Source: Cheiracanthium punctorium (taxonomy: Eukaryota > Arthropoda > Arachnida > Araneae > Cheiracanthiidae). Taken from it: a stretch of DNA of 64,000 bases. Shown here piece by piece: positions 45,496 through 57,175 of this stretch. Below the pieces are notes generated by a model. That model saw nothing but the letters and a program-made list of their open reading frames with translations, was not told where the DNA came from and did no database searches. Made by a program: the position numbers and the translations under genes. The first letter of the stretch is position 1, and each line of letters opens with the position of its first letter. The DNA is taken from the NCBI GenBank assembly GCA_038373885.1, contig JAWZYV010010215.1, positions 186,001-250,000 of the forward strand, written 5' to 3'.

Positions 45496-46417
45496 CAGCA
45501 GTTCACAACCCCCGGTCGCGGACCGGTACCGGGCCGCCCAAGGAACATTAAATTATTTCCATTATATTGAAGGTGGTGTATTTCTTTCGGATTTCTGCTT
45601 ATACCTTTTTAAACGAAAAAAAAAAATCCGATAACTATTTAAAATTAGTTTATTGTTTACTAAACACTTCAAGGTTATGTATTAAAATTGCATTCATAAA
45701 ATTGAAAATAAATACGCTTTTCGCAGAGGGAAAATAAATAAATAAAGAAAGAAAGAAAAGAAAAATAGTTTTCTTATCGAAAAATAAACTTTAAGTCATT
45801 CCTACATCAAAATTATAATAACATCAACATTATCGAATAATATTTAATAGAACAATCCTACTATATTGTTACGCTGATCCCGGACTCACTCACTCTCTAA
45901 CAATTCCGGTCCGACCACTCTCATCAAACTCTTCATCCCCGTCCATATTAACTCCCAAACACATTCAAAAAGTTTATGCGTCTGAAAAACTATGATAAAA
46001 TTCATACCGTTTGTACGATCCGCTTGACGATTTTTTCATAACCATGTATAAAAATATAGAAAACAATCTCAGCTGCTTTAAATATCTGAAAATCCACCCT
46101 TCCCCCTCACTTTTAGGCGATTTTTCGCTCTTTCTAGCTCCGGTTGATTCCAGAGAGTAAAAAAAAAAAAAAAAAAATGAATCATTTGCGTGACAAAATT
46201 GCCTTTTCCGAGTGAAAATGACGTCACACAATTGGGATTCCAATTCGTTTAAAATAGTTTTTCCAGGTAACACGGTTTAATTTTTTTTTTCATTAAAATA
46301 ATCTAGTCTAAAATATAATGAATCAACGTTCACCCCACCCCCTTCCCCGTCAGCAGACCTCAGTAAAATTATCGAACTTTGTACGGTCCGCGCCAATAAA
46401 ATGGTTGGGGAGCACTG
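45496..46417. mobile_element. hAT element (CAG..GTTC.CAACC type)
   Basis: The left end CAGCAGTTCACAACCCCCGG and right end (inverse) CAGTGCTCCCCAACCATTTT are diverged inverted repeats of a widespread hAT type; subterminal GGTCGCGGACCGGTACCGGG is characteristic. Flanks CCTTGCAG and ACTTGCAG match 7 of 8. Contains repeat X inside. Confidence 0.75.
45870..46280 (-). repeat. Dispersed repeat X (copy 2), inside a hAT
   Basis: Reverse-strand homologue of 27080-27530, nested within the 45496-46417 element. Confidence 0.55.
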
Positions 46418-46639
46418 ACTTGCAGAATGCTTTTCATCCGTAAAAAAGATTAGTTAGCACTGTATATCGTTCACGCGGTTGATTTCTACATATTTTGTGG
46501 GCATATCTTTCCTCGAAACGTTTTCGTTACATTTTAACAACAGGGTTGCGAGATAGCGCAGGGAAGGGGGGTGGAGAATAAAATGTTATAAGTCCCCCAA
46601 GATTTGCGATTTTTTGATGATTTATTGTCGAGTCTGGTG

Positions 46640-46840
46640 CCGAAACTGCCAAACACTGCAGTTTTTCACAAAGGAGAAGTATTATAGTTAGAACATCCCT
46701 GGCGAAGATTGTAAAGCATTTTTAGTGAGAGATTTTGATACAGGTATCGATTCTGAAGAAGTGTTTTATGGAACAGGAAAGACAAAACATGGCACACTCG
46801 TTCATTTTGATGTCCATTCCAAACAGTATTTATAAAGGTG
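46640..46840. repeat. Local duplication next to repeat R
   Basis: GAAGATTGTAAAGCATTTTT ... GAAGTGTTTTATGGAACAGG ... GGCACACTCGTTCA is repeated diverged at 47300-47415 (GAAGTGTTTTATGGAACAAG, GACACACTCATGAA). Confidence 0.5.
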
Positions 46841-46844
46841 TTAC

Positions 46845-47290
46845 GAATTTTCGGGGCAACCCGCTGCTCTAGGGCTTAAAATAGTTCAAAATTCGTGTTC
46901 TACGCTTCAAATAGTTAAATTTGGTTTTTGTTGCATCAAAATCGGCCATCTGGAACCGGAGATACGGAGGTTTCGGTTCCCCCTTCTAATGTATGCAGTT
47001 TCTAGAAATCTCGAGAAATAGGGTCCCTACACCCTCGGTAATCCCCCTTTCGGGGACTTATTTTTGGCGCCCAATTGGGCGATATTTCACCAAAATTCGC
47101 CAAGTTTGGCGACATTTTGGTCATTTGGCGCGATTTTCCCAATCGAGGCTGTAAAGTTGCTTTTGCTGCATTAAAATCACATAACAGTTTAACATTCCTC
47201 TTCTATGACTTAATCAAAATTCCCGCTTTACGTGGAATCTTCGAGAAACAGACTCCCGGAAACAAGCAGAGTATTCTGCAACAAAGGTAA
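46845..47290 (-). repeat. Dispersed repeat R, copy 2 (reverse)
   Basis: Reverse complement of copy 1, lacking the ~420-bp segment that corresponds to 39880-40300; TTGTTTCCGGGAGTCTG joins directly to TTTCTCGAAGATTCCACG. Confidence 0.6.
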
Positions 47291-47699
47291 AGTACAGTTA
47301 GAATTTCCGTGGTGAAGATTGCTAAACCGTTTTGGTAGGCGATTTTCATGTAGATTCGATAACAAAGAAGTGTTTTATGGAACAAGGAAGGAAAATTACG
47401 ACACACTCATGAATAATGATACACTTTCCAACTAAATGGAATAAGGAACAAAATTAGCAACGACGCATGGATTATATGATAGCGCTATTAGTTCGTATTT
47501 AAACTATGAAAATGTTTCATATTTATTTTTCCCCTGAACTAGACGTGGGCAGTTAATGAATATGAAATATTATAAGATGACAGCTACACTATCTCTGTAT
47601 TGCTCCAACTCGGAGAGTTACTGTTATGTGAAGTCAAACGCAGGGCGCTCGAGAAGTTTTCGGAACATTTTTGTACGCATTTATTTTAACCCTTTGTGG

Positions 47700-47990
47700 T
47701 GCAATCCCATATTCTTCAGTTTGTGTAGGTGCCAGTAATGAAAAACATATATTCCACACATCAGAGTTGGGTAAAATACCTTGGAAATGTATTTTCAATA
47801 CAAAATTCAAGATACATTGATTTAAACACATTAAAATACAAAATGCAAAATACTTTCTGATAGGAAAAATTAAAAATGCAAACTATATGTATTTTCATAA
47901 TACACAAAAATACAAAATACACCTAAAATTTAAAGTATTTTAAGTATTGTAATATTAGTATTTTAATTAAAGTATTTTAATTGAGAACAG
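47700..47990. mobile_element. Degenerate TTAA-1-like end and A-rich hAT-like repeat
   Basis: TTAA at 47696-47699 then CCCTTTGTGGTGCAATCCC, a diverged TTAA-1 left end. CAGAGTTGGGTAAAATACC at about 47761 begins a TACAAAATAC-rich sequence typical of some hAT elements. Neither has a matching partner end that I can find. Confidence 0.35.
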
Positions 47991-47999
47991 ACTAAATTT

Positions 48000-48592
48000 G
48001 CAACTGAAGATTCCAGTTTTAGTTCCCCAGAAAACTCCATTAAATACTTCACAAACAGCATGTTTTGACTTCTTTTGGCTTCATTTATAATTAATGAGTT
48101 ACCAGCAATATAGAAGAATTTCTAGACCAAACATCACTATACTCTTCTAAACAGAAGCATGAAAAACCCTTTCTGTTTACTTGAATATAAAAGGTCACAA
48201 GCGGACCTAACATTTCTTCCGTTATGTGTATTACTTGAACAGTTAAATTCTTAAATTATATCGAGAGCGCGGAAAAGTGAATGCCAGCAATTTTATCCCT
48301 TTCATTCAAACATTCCAAACCGAGCAATCAGTGGTGTTATGATTCATTTAACGTCAGAATACTAAATGTATTTTCAGTATTTTGAAAATGCAATCGCCAA
48401 CAGTAAAAAGCTCGAATTAGAAATGCGGTGTGTGATGGGTAGGTATCGTCTTCGTGATTGGCTACAGAAGAATAGAGCAGCCAATCAGCGAACAGTGTTT
48501 CAACCCTCGTAGCATCACTGAAAGCGTAAGCACACCCATTCTGAACCTGGCTTCATTTATTATTTTATGTAAGTAATGATAGTTAACCTTTT
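48000..48592. other. Intervening sequence
   Basis: No coding or TE ends recognised. Confidence 0.4.
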
Positions 48593-48596
48593 CGCG

Positions 48597-49282
48597 CCGA
48601 CTGTCACGTATACGTGCCAGTAAGAAACGCACTCAGTTCCCGGCCGACACGCTGGCGTGCCAGAGCGTTTCCTCGTTCACCCCCGGCCGTCACACAGTTG
48701 TGCCAGTGTCCTGGAACGTTTTAAAAACTATAACTTTTGGCACAAGATGGCATTGTATGTCCATGCGGTTACAGATACATGTAGATTTGACCTTCTACTC
48801 AGAATGGGAGTAGCATGACTCACATACACGTGGTTTTTGATAATATAAACGTAAGTTGAAAGGAATGTTTCTGAATGGTATACTTTATGACGGCTCTATA
48901 AATTCGTACGTGGTATTTCTTTATAGTAAGCAAGTTTTATTTTCGCTACAGCGTTGGGTATTACGGTTTCCAGTCCAGTTTTTAGTGGATAATTAGATCT
49001 AGTAGACGTGGATTTTTTCTCAGTTTACAGTTAGAATGTCGAAGCTTCGAAAGTGTTAGAGCTTGAAATAGCAGAAATGGCGCAAATTATTTGAAATTAT
49101 GAGATATTGATTCTGAAGCAGATTCGGATAGTAGTGATAGTGACACTATAATATATTCTGATTGTTCTGTTCATGGATTTAGGCTTAATCGCGAAATACT
49201 CTCCGGCCCTGGGCAGACATTTGCGAAAGAGACTGCCGGCCTCAGCGATAAGCGCGCGTTTGCGCTTCCCGTCGCGAAAGGG
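48597..49282 (+). mobile_element. TTAA-3 piggyBac-type deletion derivative
   Basis: TTAA 48593-48596 and 49283-49286 flank CCTTTTCGCGCCGAC ... GTCGCGAAAGGG. Near the right side the plus strand reads MSKLRK, then in a second frame LELEIAEMAQII, then in a third DIDSEADSDSSDSDTIIYSD. An acidic Ser/Asp-rich stretch soon after the start is typical of piggyBac-family transposase N-termini, so this looks like an internally deleted copy of an autonomous element. Confidence 0.7.
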
Positions 49283-49286
49283 TTAA

Positions 49287-49840
49287 GGAATGCCTTAAAA
49301 TGGCTTGAAGGGTGTTTATAAGTGTCTGAAGTAATTACGATGTATGTGTTTCAAGAAGTCGTGTATATACACTATCCCACGACGCGAAATTTGCACTTTA
49401 GCGACGGGTCATAGAACGCATCTGTCGCGTAAGTGAAGACTCCGTTGTAATGCCGTGTTTACTAGCGTGATAATCGCCCTCGCATAATAGGCGCACCCCC
49501 CGTTTGAAGCAGAAAAAATAGCTCTAGAGTTACAATATCATGTAGTAGAATTCCCGCACAATAGTCGCCATTAGAATTTCACCATGAAAAACTGTTAAAA
49601 AAAGTGCGGCTATCACGCGAGTAAACACTGTAATATCGTGAAATAGACTAATGCTTGTGTATTTCTACGACCAGTGACGAGCCTATTAAAATTAGGGGGA
49701 ATTACACATATCGCACTGCGCATTAAAGGTCTCGTCTTTTTACAGCAACTTACGTACAGACATCACCCCAAAAATAGTGTAAATGGATTCACCGGCGGTC
49801 AAAATGGGGCGCACGAGCAAACGCATATAAATACATACAT
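49287..49840. other. Intervening sequence
   Basis: Nothing recognised. GC slightly higher around 49430-49500. Confidence 0.4.
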
Positions 49841-49842
49841 TT

Positions 49843-50289
49843 GCAGAAAACTCTGCTCAGTTTCTGGGTTCGAAGCATAAAAGCCCAGTGTATATGGAAA
49901 CTTCTAGAAAACAGCCCAGTTGACTGGACGAAACATAGATTTTATTGGTTCTAGAAAGTCAATGAATCATCTTCTACACACAGTTCTCAGAAATTAATAA
50001 GTAATAAGATCTTTTATAGCAGTCTGCCATTGACAGGGACTTTCCCAAATGTTCAATACGCGCAAAAGAAAATCCTCCTTCCACAGGCCGAAAATCGGTA
50101 AGATTTCTCGAGGAAAATTCACAGCTGCTTCTCAGCGTACAATAAGGAAGAACGCATTCAAAAATAAGCTTCAAAATAGTATATAAAGTATTCAAAAATA
50201 AGCTTCTCAGAACAAGCGAAAGATCGCTTACACAGTCCCACACAAAACAAAGCCTAATGCACAGAACTAACTCAACGAGCATTCAATCA
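49843..50289 (+). repeat. Dispersed repeat R, copy 3, left part
   Basis: CTCTGCTCAGTTTCTGGGTT ... CTTCTAGAAAACAGCCCAGT ... TTTTATTGGTTCTAGAAAGT parallels 39850-40240. It is split from its continuation (52005-52480) by a hAT element. Confidence 0.6.
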
Positions 50290-50297
50290 CAACTGAA

Positions 50298-52004
50298 TAG
50301 GGAATGCAATCCCGCACTGTTTTTCGTCCTGCGGGATTTCGGGATTGAGATTCATTGATCCCGCGGGATCCCGCAATCCCGCGGGATTGACATTTCATTT
50401 AGCTAGAACTTCATTTTTAAGCACTTTGAAGTTTAAATTTAATAATAATAATTAATCTTATGAGATAATTAATACAATAACTTACAGAAATATGAAAATT
50501 ATAATCATGATGTTCAGAATAATATACTTAGTTATGCCTTATGTTAGTTGCTAAAAATGAGGAATTCACAGAAATATACAATTTATAAATATGTTCACAT
50601 ATTTACGTTATTTTCCTAGTTGATAAAAAAAAGAATGTACAAAATCCAACCAAACCAACGAATCCTTTCCTAGTCTAGATTTAATTTTAGTGAAATAATT
50701 AAAAATGTGGATTATATAAAATATTAAAAACTAAAATGAAAACTTGTTATAATTAATTCGTGACTTTTCGCTAAGAAATGAAATAGTATGAAATATTTCA
50801 GTTCATTTGGAGAATGATAATTTTGTGAAAAATTTAGATTACAATGTTTAGATTGAGATGTTCGATCCAGACTCCCATTGGAAGATAATTTTAAAAAATC
50901 TGGAGTGACTCCACTCGACTTTCCGAACACTTACGATTAAGATCATTACCAAGCATTTCAATAAATTTTAATCGATGAATAATTCAAATATATCTACCAA
51001 ATTTAAGCTCAATGGAATGTACCGTTTAAACGCTAGCGCACTTTCAAGAATTTCTTCCCATAGGCCATCATGTAAAAGAAATCTTTGTCGTAGCCCTGTA
51101 GAAAAACTATAAGTCCTATACACACCAAAATCAATACCGGTCTTGCGATGGTGGTTTATAACATGTATACCCAATTTGAGCTCAATCGAATGTACCGTTT
51201 AAACGCTAGCGCACTTTCAAGAATTTCTCCCCATAGGCCATAATGTAAAAGAAATCTTTGTCATAGCCCTGTAGAAAAACTATAAGACCTATACACCCCA
51301 AAATCAATACAGGTCTTGCGACGGTGGTTTATAACATATATACACTTTTTGAGCTCAATCGGAAGTACCGTTTAAACGCTAGCGCATTTTCAAGAATTTC
51401 TCCCTATAGGCCATAATGTAAAAGAAATCTTTGTCGTAGCCCTGTAGAAAAACTATAAGTCCTATACACACCAAAATCAATACCGGTCTTGCGACGGTGG
51501 TTTATAACATATATACCCAATTTGAGCTCAATCGCATGCCCCGTTCAGGAGCTATCGTGTTCACTCACATACACACAACACACAAACACACACACACACA
51601 CATACACACATACATACATCTCGTAAAAATAGCATAAATGAATTCAGAAGACCCCAAAACGTGTCAATACACCAAAATCTCGAATTCGAATTTTTTCATG
51701 ATTACAATACTTTCCTTACATGGTACATGTTCGGAAAGTAAAAATAAAACTTTGAATTAAAATTTTTAATTATTGATTCATTTATTGTTACATAATACTC
51801 AAAAATAAATACTCAAAATATAATCAACAATAAATACTCAAAAATTTCCGGTCTATTCACACAGAAAGCATCGTGAAATTGTAATAAAAAATAATTTTTT
51901 TTCTCAGTGTCAATCCCGCGGATTAGGGTCTATCCGCGGACTTCCCGCAACATTTGCGGATCCCGCAGGATCCCGTTCCCGCGGGATCGGGATTGCATTC
52001 CCTA
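50298..52004. mobile_element. hAT element hosting a Helentron-like insertion
   Basis: TAGGGAATGCAATCCCGC and (inverse) TAGGGAATGCAATCCCGA ends with an exact 8-bp duplication CAACTGAA (50290-50297; 52005-52012). Subterminal regions at 50310-50390 and 51915-51985 are crowded with GCGGGATCCCGC-like motifs. The interior is AT-rich and is interrupted by the reverse Helentron-like element. No transposase. Confidence 0.9.
50894..51745 (-). mobile_element. Helentron-like element, three 173-bp units, nested
   Basis: Reverse copy: 3' hairpin TGGAGTGACTCCA at 50901-50913, three units, AC microsatellite about 51568-51620, 5' end TGTTCGGAAAGTAAAAA at 51729-51745. Flanked by A-runs as expected for T-T insertion. 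Confidence 0.8.
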
Positions 52005-52480
52005 CAACTGAATTGAGGAGGGATCTGCCGTCCCGTATTTATAGGTTCCGCTGATTTTTACCCGATTTTCTTCCAATCTCAACAACTTTCTAATTCGACA
52101 TTTCTCATTGGTCACCTCTTGTTGAATGGCGTAAGAAATACACTGCATAGTGTCCATGCAGAAAAGCAAACATTAACCTCCCCATTCATGCCAAATGTCG
52201 CCAGGCTTCTAAACTTTCTGTCGAAATATCGCCAAATTTGGCGCGAAAAATAAGTCCAGAAAACTAAAGTCAGCTACACGATATCTCCAATATTTCAGGA
52301 GGATTCGAGAAATCCCTATGTTAAGCAATGTGGGAAAGAGAAAATTCCCTATCTAGCGTTCTAGTTAACCGATTTTTGATGCAACAAAATGCAAATTTTA
52401 ATTATTCGAAGAGTAGAATTCGAATTTTAGACTACGTATTTAATCCCCGAAGAGCAGGTACCTACAAAAATTCGTAGTAA
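52005..52480 (+). repeat. Dispersed repeat R, copy 3, right part
   Basis: CCGTATTTATAGGTTCCGCT ... AAATATCGCCAAATTTGGCG ... GAGTAGAATTCGAATTTTAG ... AAAAATTCGTAGTAATA, matching the 3' half of copy 1. Confidence 0.6.
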
Positions 52481-52554
52481 TAGGTGCATTAAAGCGTCAC
52501 ACATCAACTGGTCCAAGTAAGATTAATAAAACGGCAGGTATACAATTTTTCCGC

Positions 52555-53460
52555 CAAAAATCTCAGAACCAAAACTTTTCCCCATTACAATGCCTCCTTT
52601 ACTTCGTACAAGGGAGTCATACATAAATTTTTAAAGAATACACAAGCCTTATGCAAATAATGTAATTTTTCAGCCAAACAGACCTGTGTACCCTCACAAA
52701 ATACTGACCCGACGCTACTTCGAATATTTAAAAAATAATAATATTTCTTCGTTTCGCATGCAAATATTTATTTTTCCTCATCGAATAGCAGAAGAGATGT
52801 GCGCCCTTTGCAGTCGCTGTGCATTCCCCCCAACCCCCTGGAAGAATGTATGCTAAGCAGATGGAATGTGCAAGCTTTACTTGTGTGTCTAAAAAGGCTT
52901 TATGATGTTTTATGCATGTAAGAGGAAATTTATTTTGCATCGAGCACGTTTCTGCCTGCTTTAAGGTGAGGCTTGCTCATTCGGAGTGCCCGTTCTTCGC
53001 AAGAAAATAATTTTGAAAAAACAGAAAAGATAAATCAATTAATTGTTTATTCAAACGTTTTACACACTGTCTTAAGATTAAAAATTAATAAATGGGAAAA
53101 AAAAAAAATTTTATCGCGCATATCTACAGTGCCGGCAAAAAAATTAACATTTTAATAGGGGAAAATACTGCTGTCAGTTAAATTGTACGCCAAAAAGACT
53201 GTAGCGTGTTCACATAAAATGCGGGTGTGGATAATGATCACGCTATTAGCTTGGAATGCTTGGGGGGGGCGTATACCGGGAGCGCCAGCGGTCAGCAAAA
53301 ACTGGAAAACCTGTGAAGTAGCTTTACTGTAACAGAAAAAATCGGAGAAACTTACGAATTTTAGCTAAAAACCTGAAAACTCTCAGGTCTGCTTTTATAA
53401 ATTAATTTTACAGCTTTCGAACGTTTGGGAAAAAAGTAAAAAATAAAAATGACTTGTTTA
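52555..53460 (+). repeat. Duplicated segment S, copy 1
   Basis: Homologous to 55403-56325 over most of its length: CTTCGTACAAGGGAGT, CCCGACGCTACTT, AAGAATGTATGCTAAGCAGA, CAGTGCCGGCAAAA, GGGTGTGGATAATGATCA, CTCAGGTCTGCTTTTATAAA. A ~125-bp core (52841-52965) occurs a third time at 57721-57845. Confidence 0.65.
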
Positions 53461-53515
53461 TAAGTTGGGACGGATATAAGTTATACAAGTTGTTCAAAAC
53501 ATCACTTCTCTCCGT

Positions 53516-53681
53516 CAGTGGAGTAGCCAAGGGGGATGGATCACAACCTCCTCCAAGAGGTGTGTTTTGCCATACAAAATGTATATTCTTAACTCCCTTA
53601 TCACACTCATGTATGCATATATGTGAGTTGTAGTAGTCGTAACCCCCTCCCCCTCATGAAAAATCTCTGGCTACGCCACTG
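53516..53681. mobile_element. hAT MITE (GGCGTAGCC family)
   Basis: CAGTGGAGTAGCCAAGG and CTGGCTACGCCACTG ends with the shared core, but the 8-bp flanks (CTCTCCGT, CCCATTTA) do not match, so one flank has been lost or rearranged. Confidence 0.8.
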
Positions 53682-53689
53682 CCCATTTA

Positions 53690-54001
53690 TACCATCCCGC
53701 CAAATGTCGCCAAGATTTTTCTAGCGCCAAAAATAAGTCCCCAAAACGGAAGTTGATTACTCGATGTCGCTGGCATTTCCCGGGAGCTTGAGAAAACCCT
53801 TTTATGTTAAAACAATGGGGATACCCAAAACTTCTTATCTCGCTTTCTATTTGTCCCATTTTGATGAAACAAAATGCAAATTTTAATTATTTGACGCGTG
53901 GAATACGAATTTTAGACTATATTTTAGTCACATAGAAACTCCTCAAAGTAAAATTAAAAAACAATAAGAGTATTTTCCCCATCAAAATTTTAGAATCAAA
54001 C
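53690..54001 (+). repeat. Dispersed repeat R, copy 4 (partial)
   Basis: GCCAAATGTCGCCAAGATTT ... ATTTGACGCGTGGAATACGA matches copies 1 and 3 and leads into segment S copy 2, as copy 3 leads into S copy 1. Confidence 0.55.
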
Positions 54002-54003
54002 TA

Positions 54004-55402
54004 CACTCTATAACAAATAAATCGACGCACCAAGAAGGAGAGGTCCGATTGAGACGAAATTTGGTGGATAGGAAGACAATGTACAGAATAGTAAATGATT
54101 AAAATTTCAGAACAATTGAATAATTTATTTCAGAGTTACAGTAACAAGTTCAATAAGGTGTTGACCCGCCGCTAGCCTGGATACAAGCTGCCACACGGCG
54201 TGGCATAGACCGATAAAGCTCCCGGATGGTCTCCTGCGGTATTTCCTGCCAAATTCGCTCCAATTGTCGAACGAGGTCATCAACAGACCGTGCCAGATGC
54301 AATCGCCTTCCCATCCTATCCCAGACATGCTCGATGGGAGAGAGATCTGGCGATCTGGCAGGCCAAGGAAGAGTTTGACAAGCTTGCAGACAGTTTAGAG
54401 CAACACGAGCCGTATGTGGTCTGGCATCGTCCTGCTGAAAAACCAGCCCAGGGCACTGCAAAAGAAACAGGTCTCAGGATGTCGTCCACGTACCGCTGTG
54501 CAGTAAGTATACCTCTAATGACGACCAAAGGGGTCCGGCTGTCAAAGGAAATGGCACCCCAGACCATAATGCCTTGTTGAGGGCCGGTGTGGTGTGCAAT
54601 AGTGAAAGCAGGATCCCCCCCTCTGCCCTGTGCGTCTCCAAACACGTCTTCGATGATCGTCAGGACACAGTTGGAAGCGGGATTCGTCGCTAAAGACTAT
54701 ACGTCCCCAGTCGGCATCATTCCAACCTGATCGAGCCCTGCACCACTGTAATCTGGCTCGGCAGTGTGCAGGCGTGAGTGTCAGGTGGCGTAACGGTCGG
54801 CGCGAGCGTAGATTTCGCTCTCTCAACCGTCTGTGAATGGTCAAGATGGACACTGGTGTTTGGGTTTGATGTCTGATGGTTGATAGAGATGAAGAAGGCG
54901 CTGTGACAGCTGATCGGACCATCACTCTGTCCTCACGATCTGCTGCAGCCCTAGGTCGACCGCCACCATCCTGACGCTGCACTCTGCCATTTTCCACCCA
55001 TCCTTGCCAGCATCTTCCAATCGTCGCATCGCTTCGACTCAAATGACGAGCGATTCTCCGATTAGTCCAACCGGCCTCTTTCAATCCAATGATACGACCT
55101 CTGTCAAACTCTGACAGTTGCTCGTAATGAGCACGAATCCTGCAGCGAGGCATTTTTTTAAGCTGTTGAAAGGTCATCTGAATCGCAATCAAACCGAAAG
55201 TTTCAACAACCGTTGAAGAACTGCTCCTTATATACGTCTGCTGGATGCGTAGTTCCGATGCGCTAGAGATCAAACTGTTCATTCATTGGACACCCAATTT
55301 GAATCATTTGCATACCTGTTCAAAACGTTCATGCATACGAAATTTCAAAGCAATCGGATGATTGTTTCTTGGTGCGTCGATTTTTTTTTTTGTTATAGAG
55401 TG
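54004..55402 (-). mobile_element. Tc1-type transposon splitting segment S copy 2
   Basis: CACTCTATAACAAATAAATC and inverse CACTCTATAACAAAAAAAAA ends (then CGACGCACCAAGAA on both sides), with TA at 54002-54003 and 55403-55404. Removing it joins AATCAAACTA to TTTCCCC, matching AAAACTTTTCCCC in S copy 1. 1399 bp. Confidence 0.92.
54150..55153 (-). pseudogene. Tc1-type transposase, two frame breaks
   Basis: Starts MPRCRIRAHYEQLSEFDRGR at 55153, followed by two helix-turn-helix segments (GWTNRRIARHLSRSDATIGR) and GGGRPR. The catalytic motifs are IVFSDESRF, FQQDDARPHTA and SPDLSPIEHVWD; by my count 32 residues lie between the second D and the E. The frame breaks near 54620 (in the stretch after VWRR) and near 54450 (before the QQDD motif, with likely loss of a few codons). 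It ends ASGGSTPY. Not functional as read. Chosen start: first ATG directly before the conserved N-terminal domain. Confidence 0.9.
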
Positions 55403-55404
55403 TA

Positions 55405-56325
55405 TTTCCCCGTTAAAATGCCTCTTGTACTTCGTACGAGGGAGTATTAAATTTTAAAAAAATACACAAGCCTGAAGCAAATAATGTAATGTTTCAGACA
55501 AACAGACCTGCGTACCCTCACAAAATACTGACCCGACGCTACTTGAATATTTAAAAAAAATATTTCGTTTCGCATGCAAATATTTATTTTGCTCTTCGAA
55601 TGCGGCAGAAGGGAATTTGTGTGTGTGTGTGTGTGTGTATGTCTGTGCCTTATGCTGTTGCCGCGCATTTTCCCCCTTGGAAGAATGTATGCTAAGCAGA
55701 TGGAATGTGCAAGCTTTACTTGTGTGTCTAAAAAGGCTTTATGATGTTTTATGCATGTAAGAGGAAATTTATTTTGCATGGAGCACGTTTCTGCCTGAGC
55801 TAAGGTACTAGTGCGTGTCGCTTTATTCATTCTACGTACCCGTTCTTCGCACGGAAATAATTTTGAAGAAAATAACGAAAAATCACGTAATTGTTTATAC
55901 AAGCGTTTTACTCGAACTACTTTAAGATTAAAAATAAATAAATAATTTTTTTTTCTTTCATTGCACATATCAAGAGTGCCGGCAAAAAAAAAAAAAAAAT
56001 TGGCATTTTAATAGGGAAGATACTGTAGACCAATTTCGTATTTGCATGGAAATGCGGGTGTGGATAATGATCATGCTATTGATTCGTAATGCTGGGAAGA
56101 GCGTATACCTTGCCGCCAGCGGTCAACAAAAACTGAAAAACCTGGAACTGGAAGGACGTTTTACTTTAACAGGAAAAAAACGTGGATCCTTACACATTTT
56201 AGCTATAAGCCTCAAATCGTGAAATGTGACGTGAAAAACTCAGGTCTGCTTTTATAAATTAATTTTACATTTTCCAGTAAGTCTAGAAAAAAATAAATAA
56301 ATAAAAATGACTTGACAAAGGTGCG
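55405..56325 (+). repeat. Duplicated segment S, copy 2
   Basis: See S copy 1. Carries a (GT)n run at 55618-55638 that copy 1 lacks. Confidence 0.65.
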
Positions 56326-56329
56326 CAAA

Positions 56330-56776
56330 AAAGTGGCGTATTTTTTTTTTTTTTTTAAAGGGGGGGGGGGGATAATTAATAAAAAGAGCTGAAAAAAAGC
56401 TTATTCAGCCTAAACAAAATGCACAATAAAGCAAAATGTTACCCTAAAGCACTATTTTATTTTTCTTTTATTAACTAGATCTTAAACAAAAAATGTCTCT
56501 ATTCGCCAAGCCGTTTAGCGCATCTCTACCAAGTCGTATTTAGAGTAAAATTTTAACCTGAATACGAAAAAAAAAAAATATTAAGAGTTTTATCTAATGG
56601 GATAAAATTTCATTTCACAAACAAGCACTGTTCTTCTTTAATAATTAGACAATCACTTTTTTTAATTACGATTTTTACAGCAGGAAATGCAAAATGTGCC
56701 CTGTTATAGCCCCCAATCTGCCCTATTAGAATGACCCACTCAAAGACTTGAACTTCGTTCGTACACTTATGTGCCT
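56330..56776. other. Homopolymer-rich spacer
   Basis: T-run and G-run at 56340-56371, A-run about 56568-56578. No gene seen. Confidence 0.5.
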
Positions 56777-56780
56777 TTAA

Positions 56781-57175
56781 CCCTTTGAGGCGCGACCCTT
56801 TCCCAATGCTGAAAAAAGGGCAGCCGTTGCCATCCCTCGACTTAACTACCAGCAAGATGGCGATGAACGTTTCGATCGTCCGCCAGCTTGCTGGTAGTTA
56901 AGTCGAGCGATGGCAACGGCTGCCCTTTTTTCAGCATTGGGCCAATCTATTCAGCTTGTTCTCGCACTCTTCCATTTTTCAGCAGATGTCAGTGCTGTTA
57001 AAAATAATCGTGACCATATTTTACGGAAAATGACGTGCTAAAAAGTAAAGGATTCTCGTGGAGCTATGTCACCCGCGACTATTTTTATAGAAATCCAATC
57101 TATTCTTCGTGACTGGCAACAGTCAAAACGTCAGCGTTGGGTGGTCCCAAAGCGGGAATACTGCGCGTTAAAGGG
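56781..57175 (+). mobile_element. TTAA-1 MITE with shortened hairpin
   Basis: TTAA 56777-56780 and 57176-57179. The arms are only ~80 bp because the central ~140 bp (from CGGACGATCG to the loop and back) is missing. The right half is complete. Confidence 0.85.

Noticed and set aside
54290..54580. Plus-strand ORF of 96 codons
   Set aside because: Antisense to the second Tc1 transposase.
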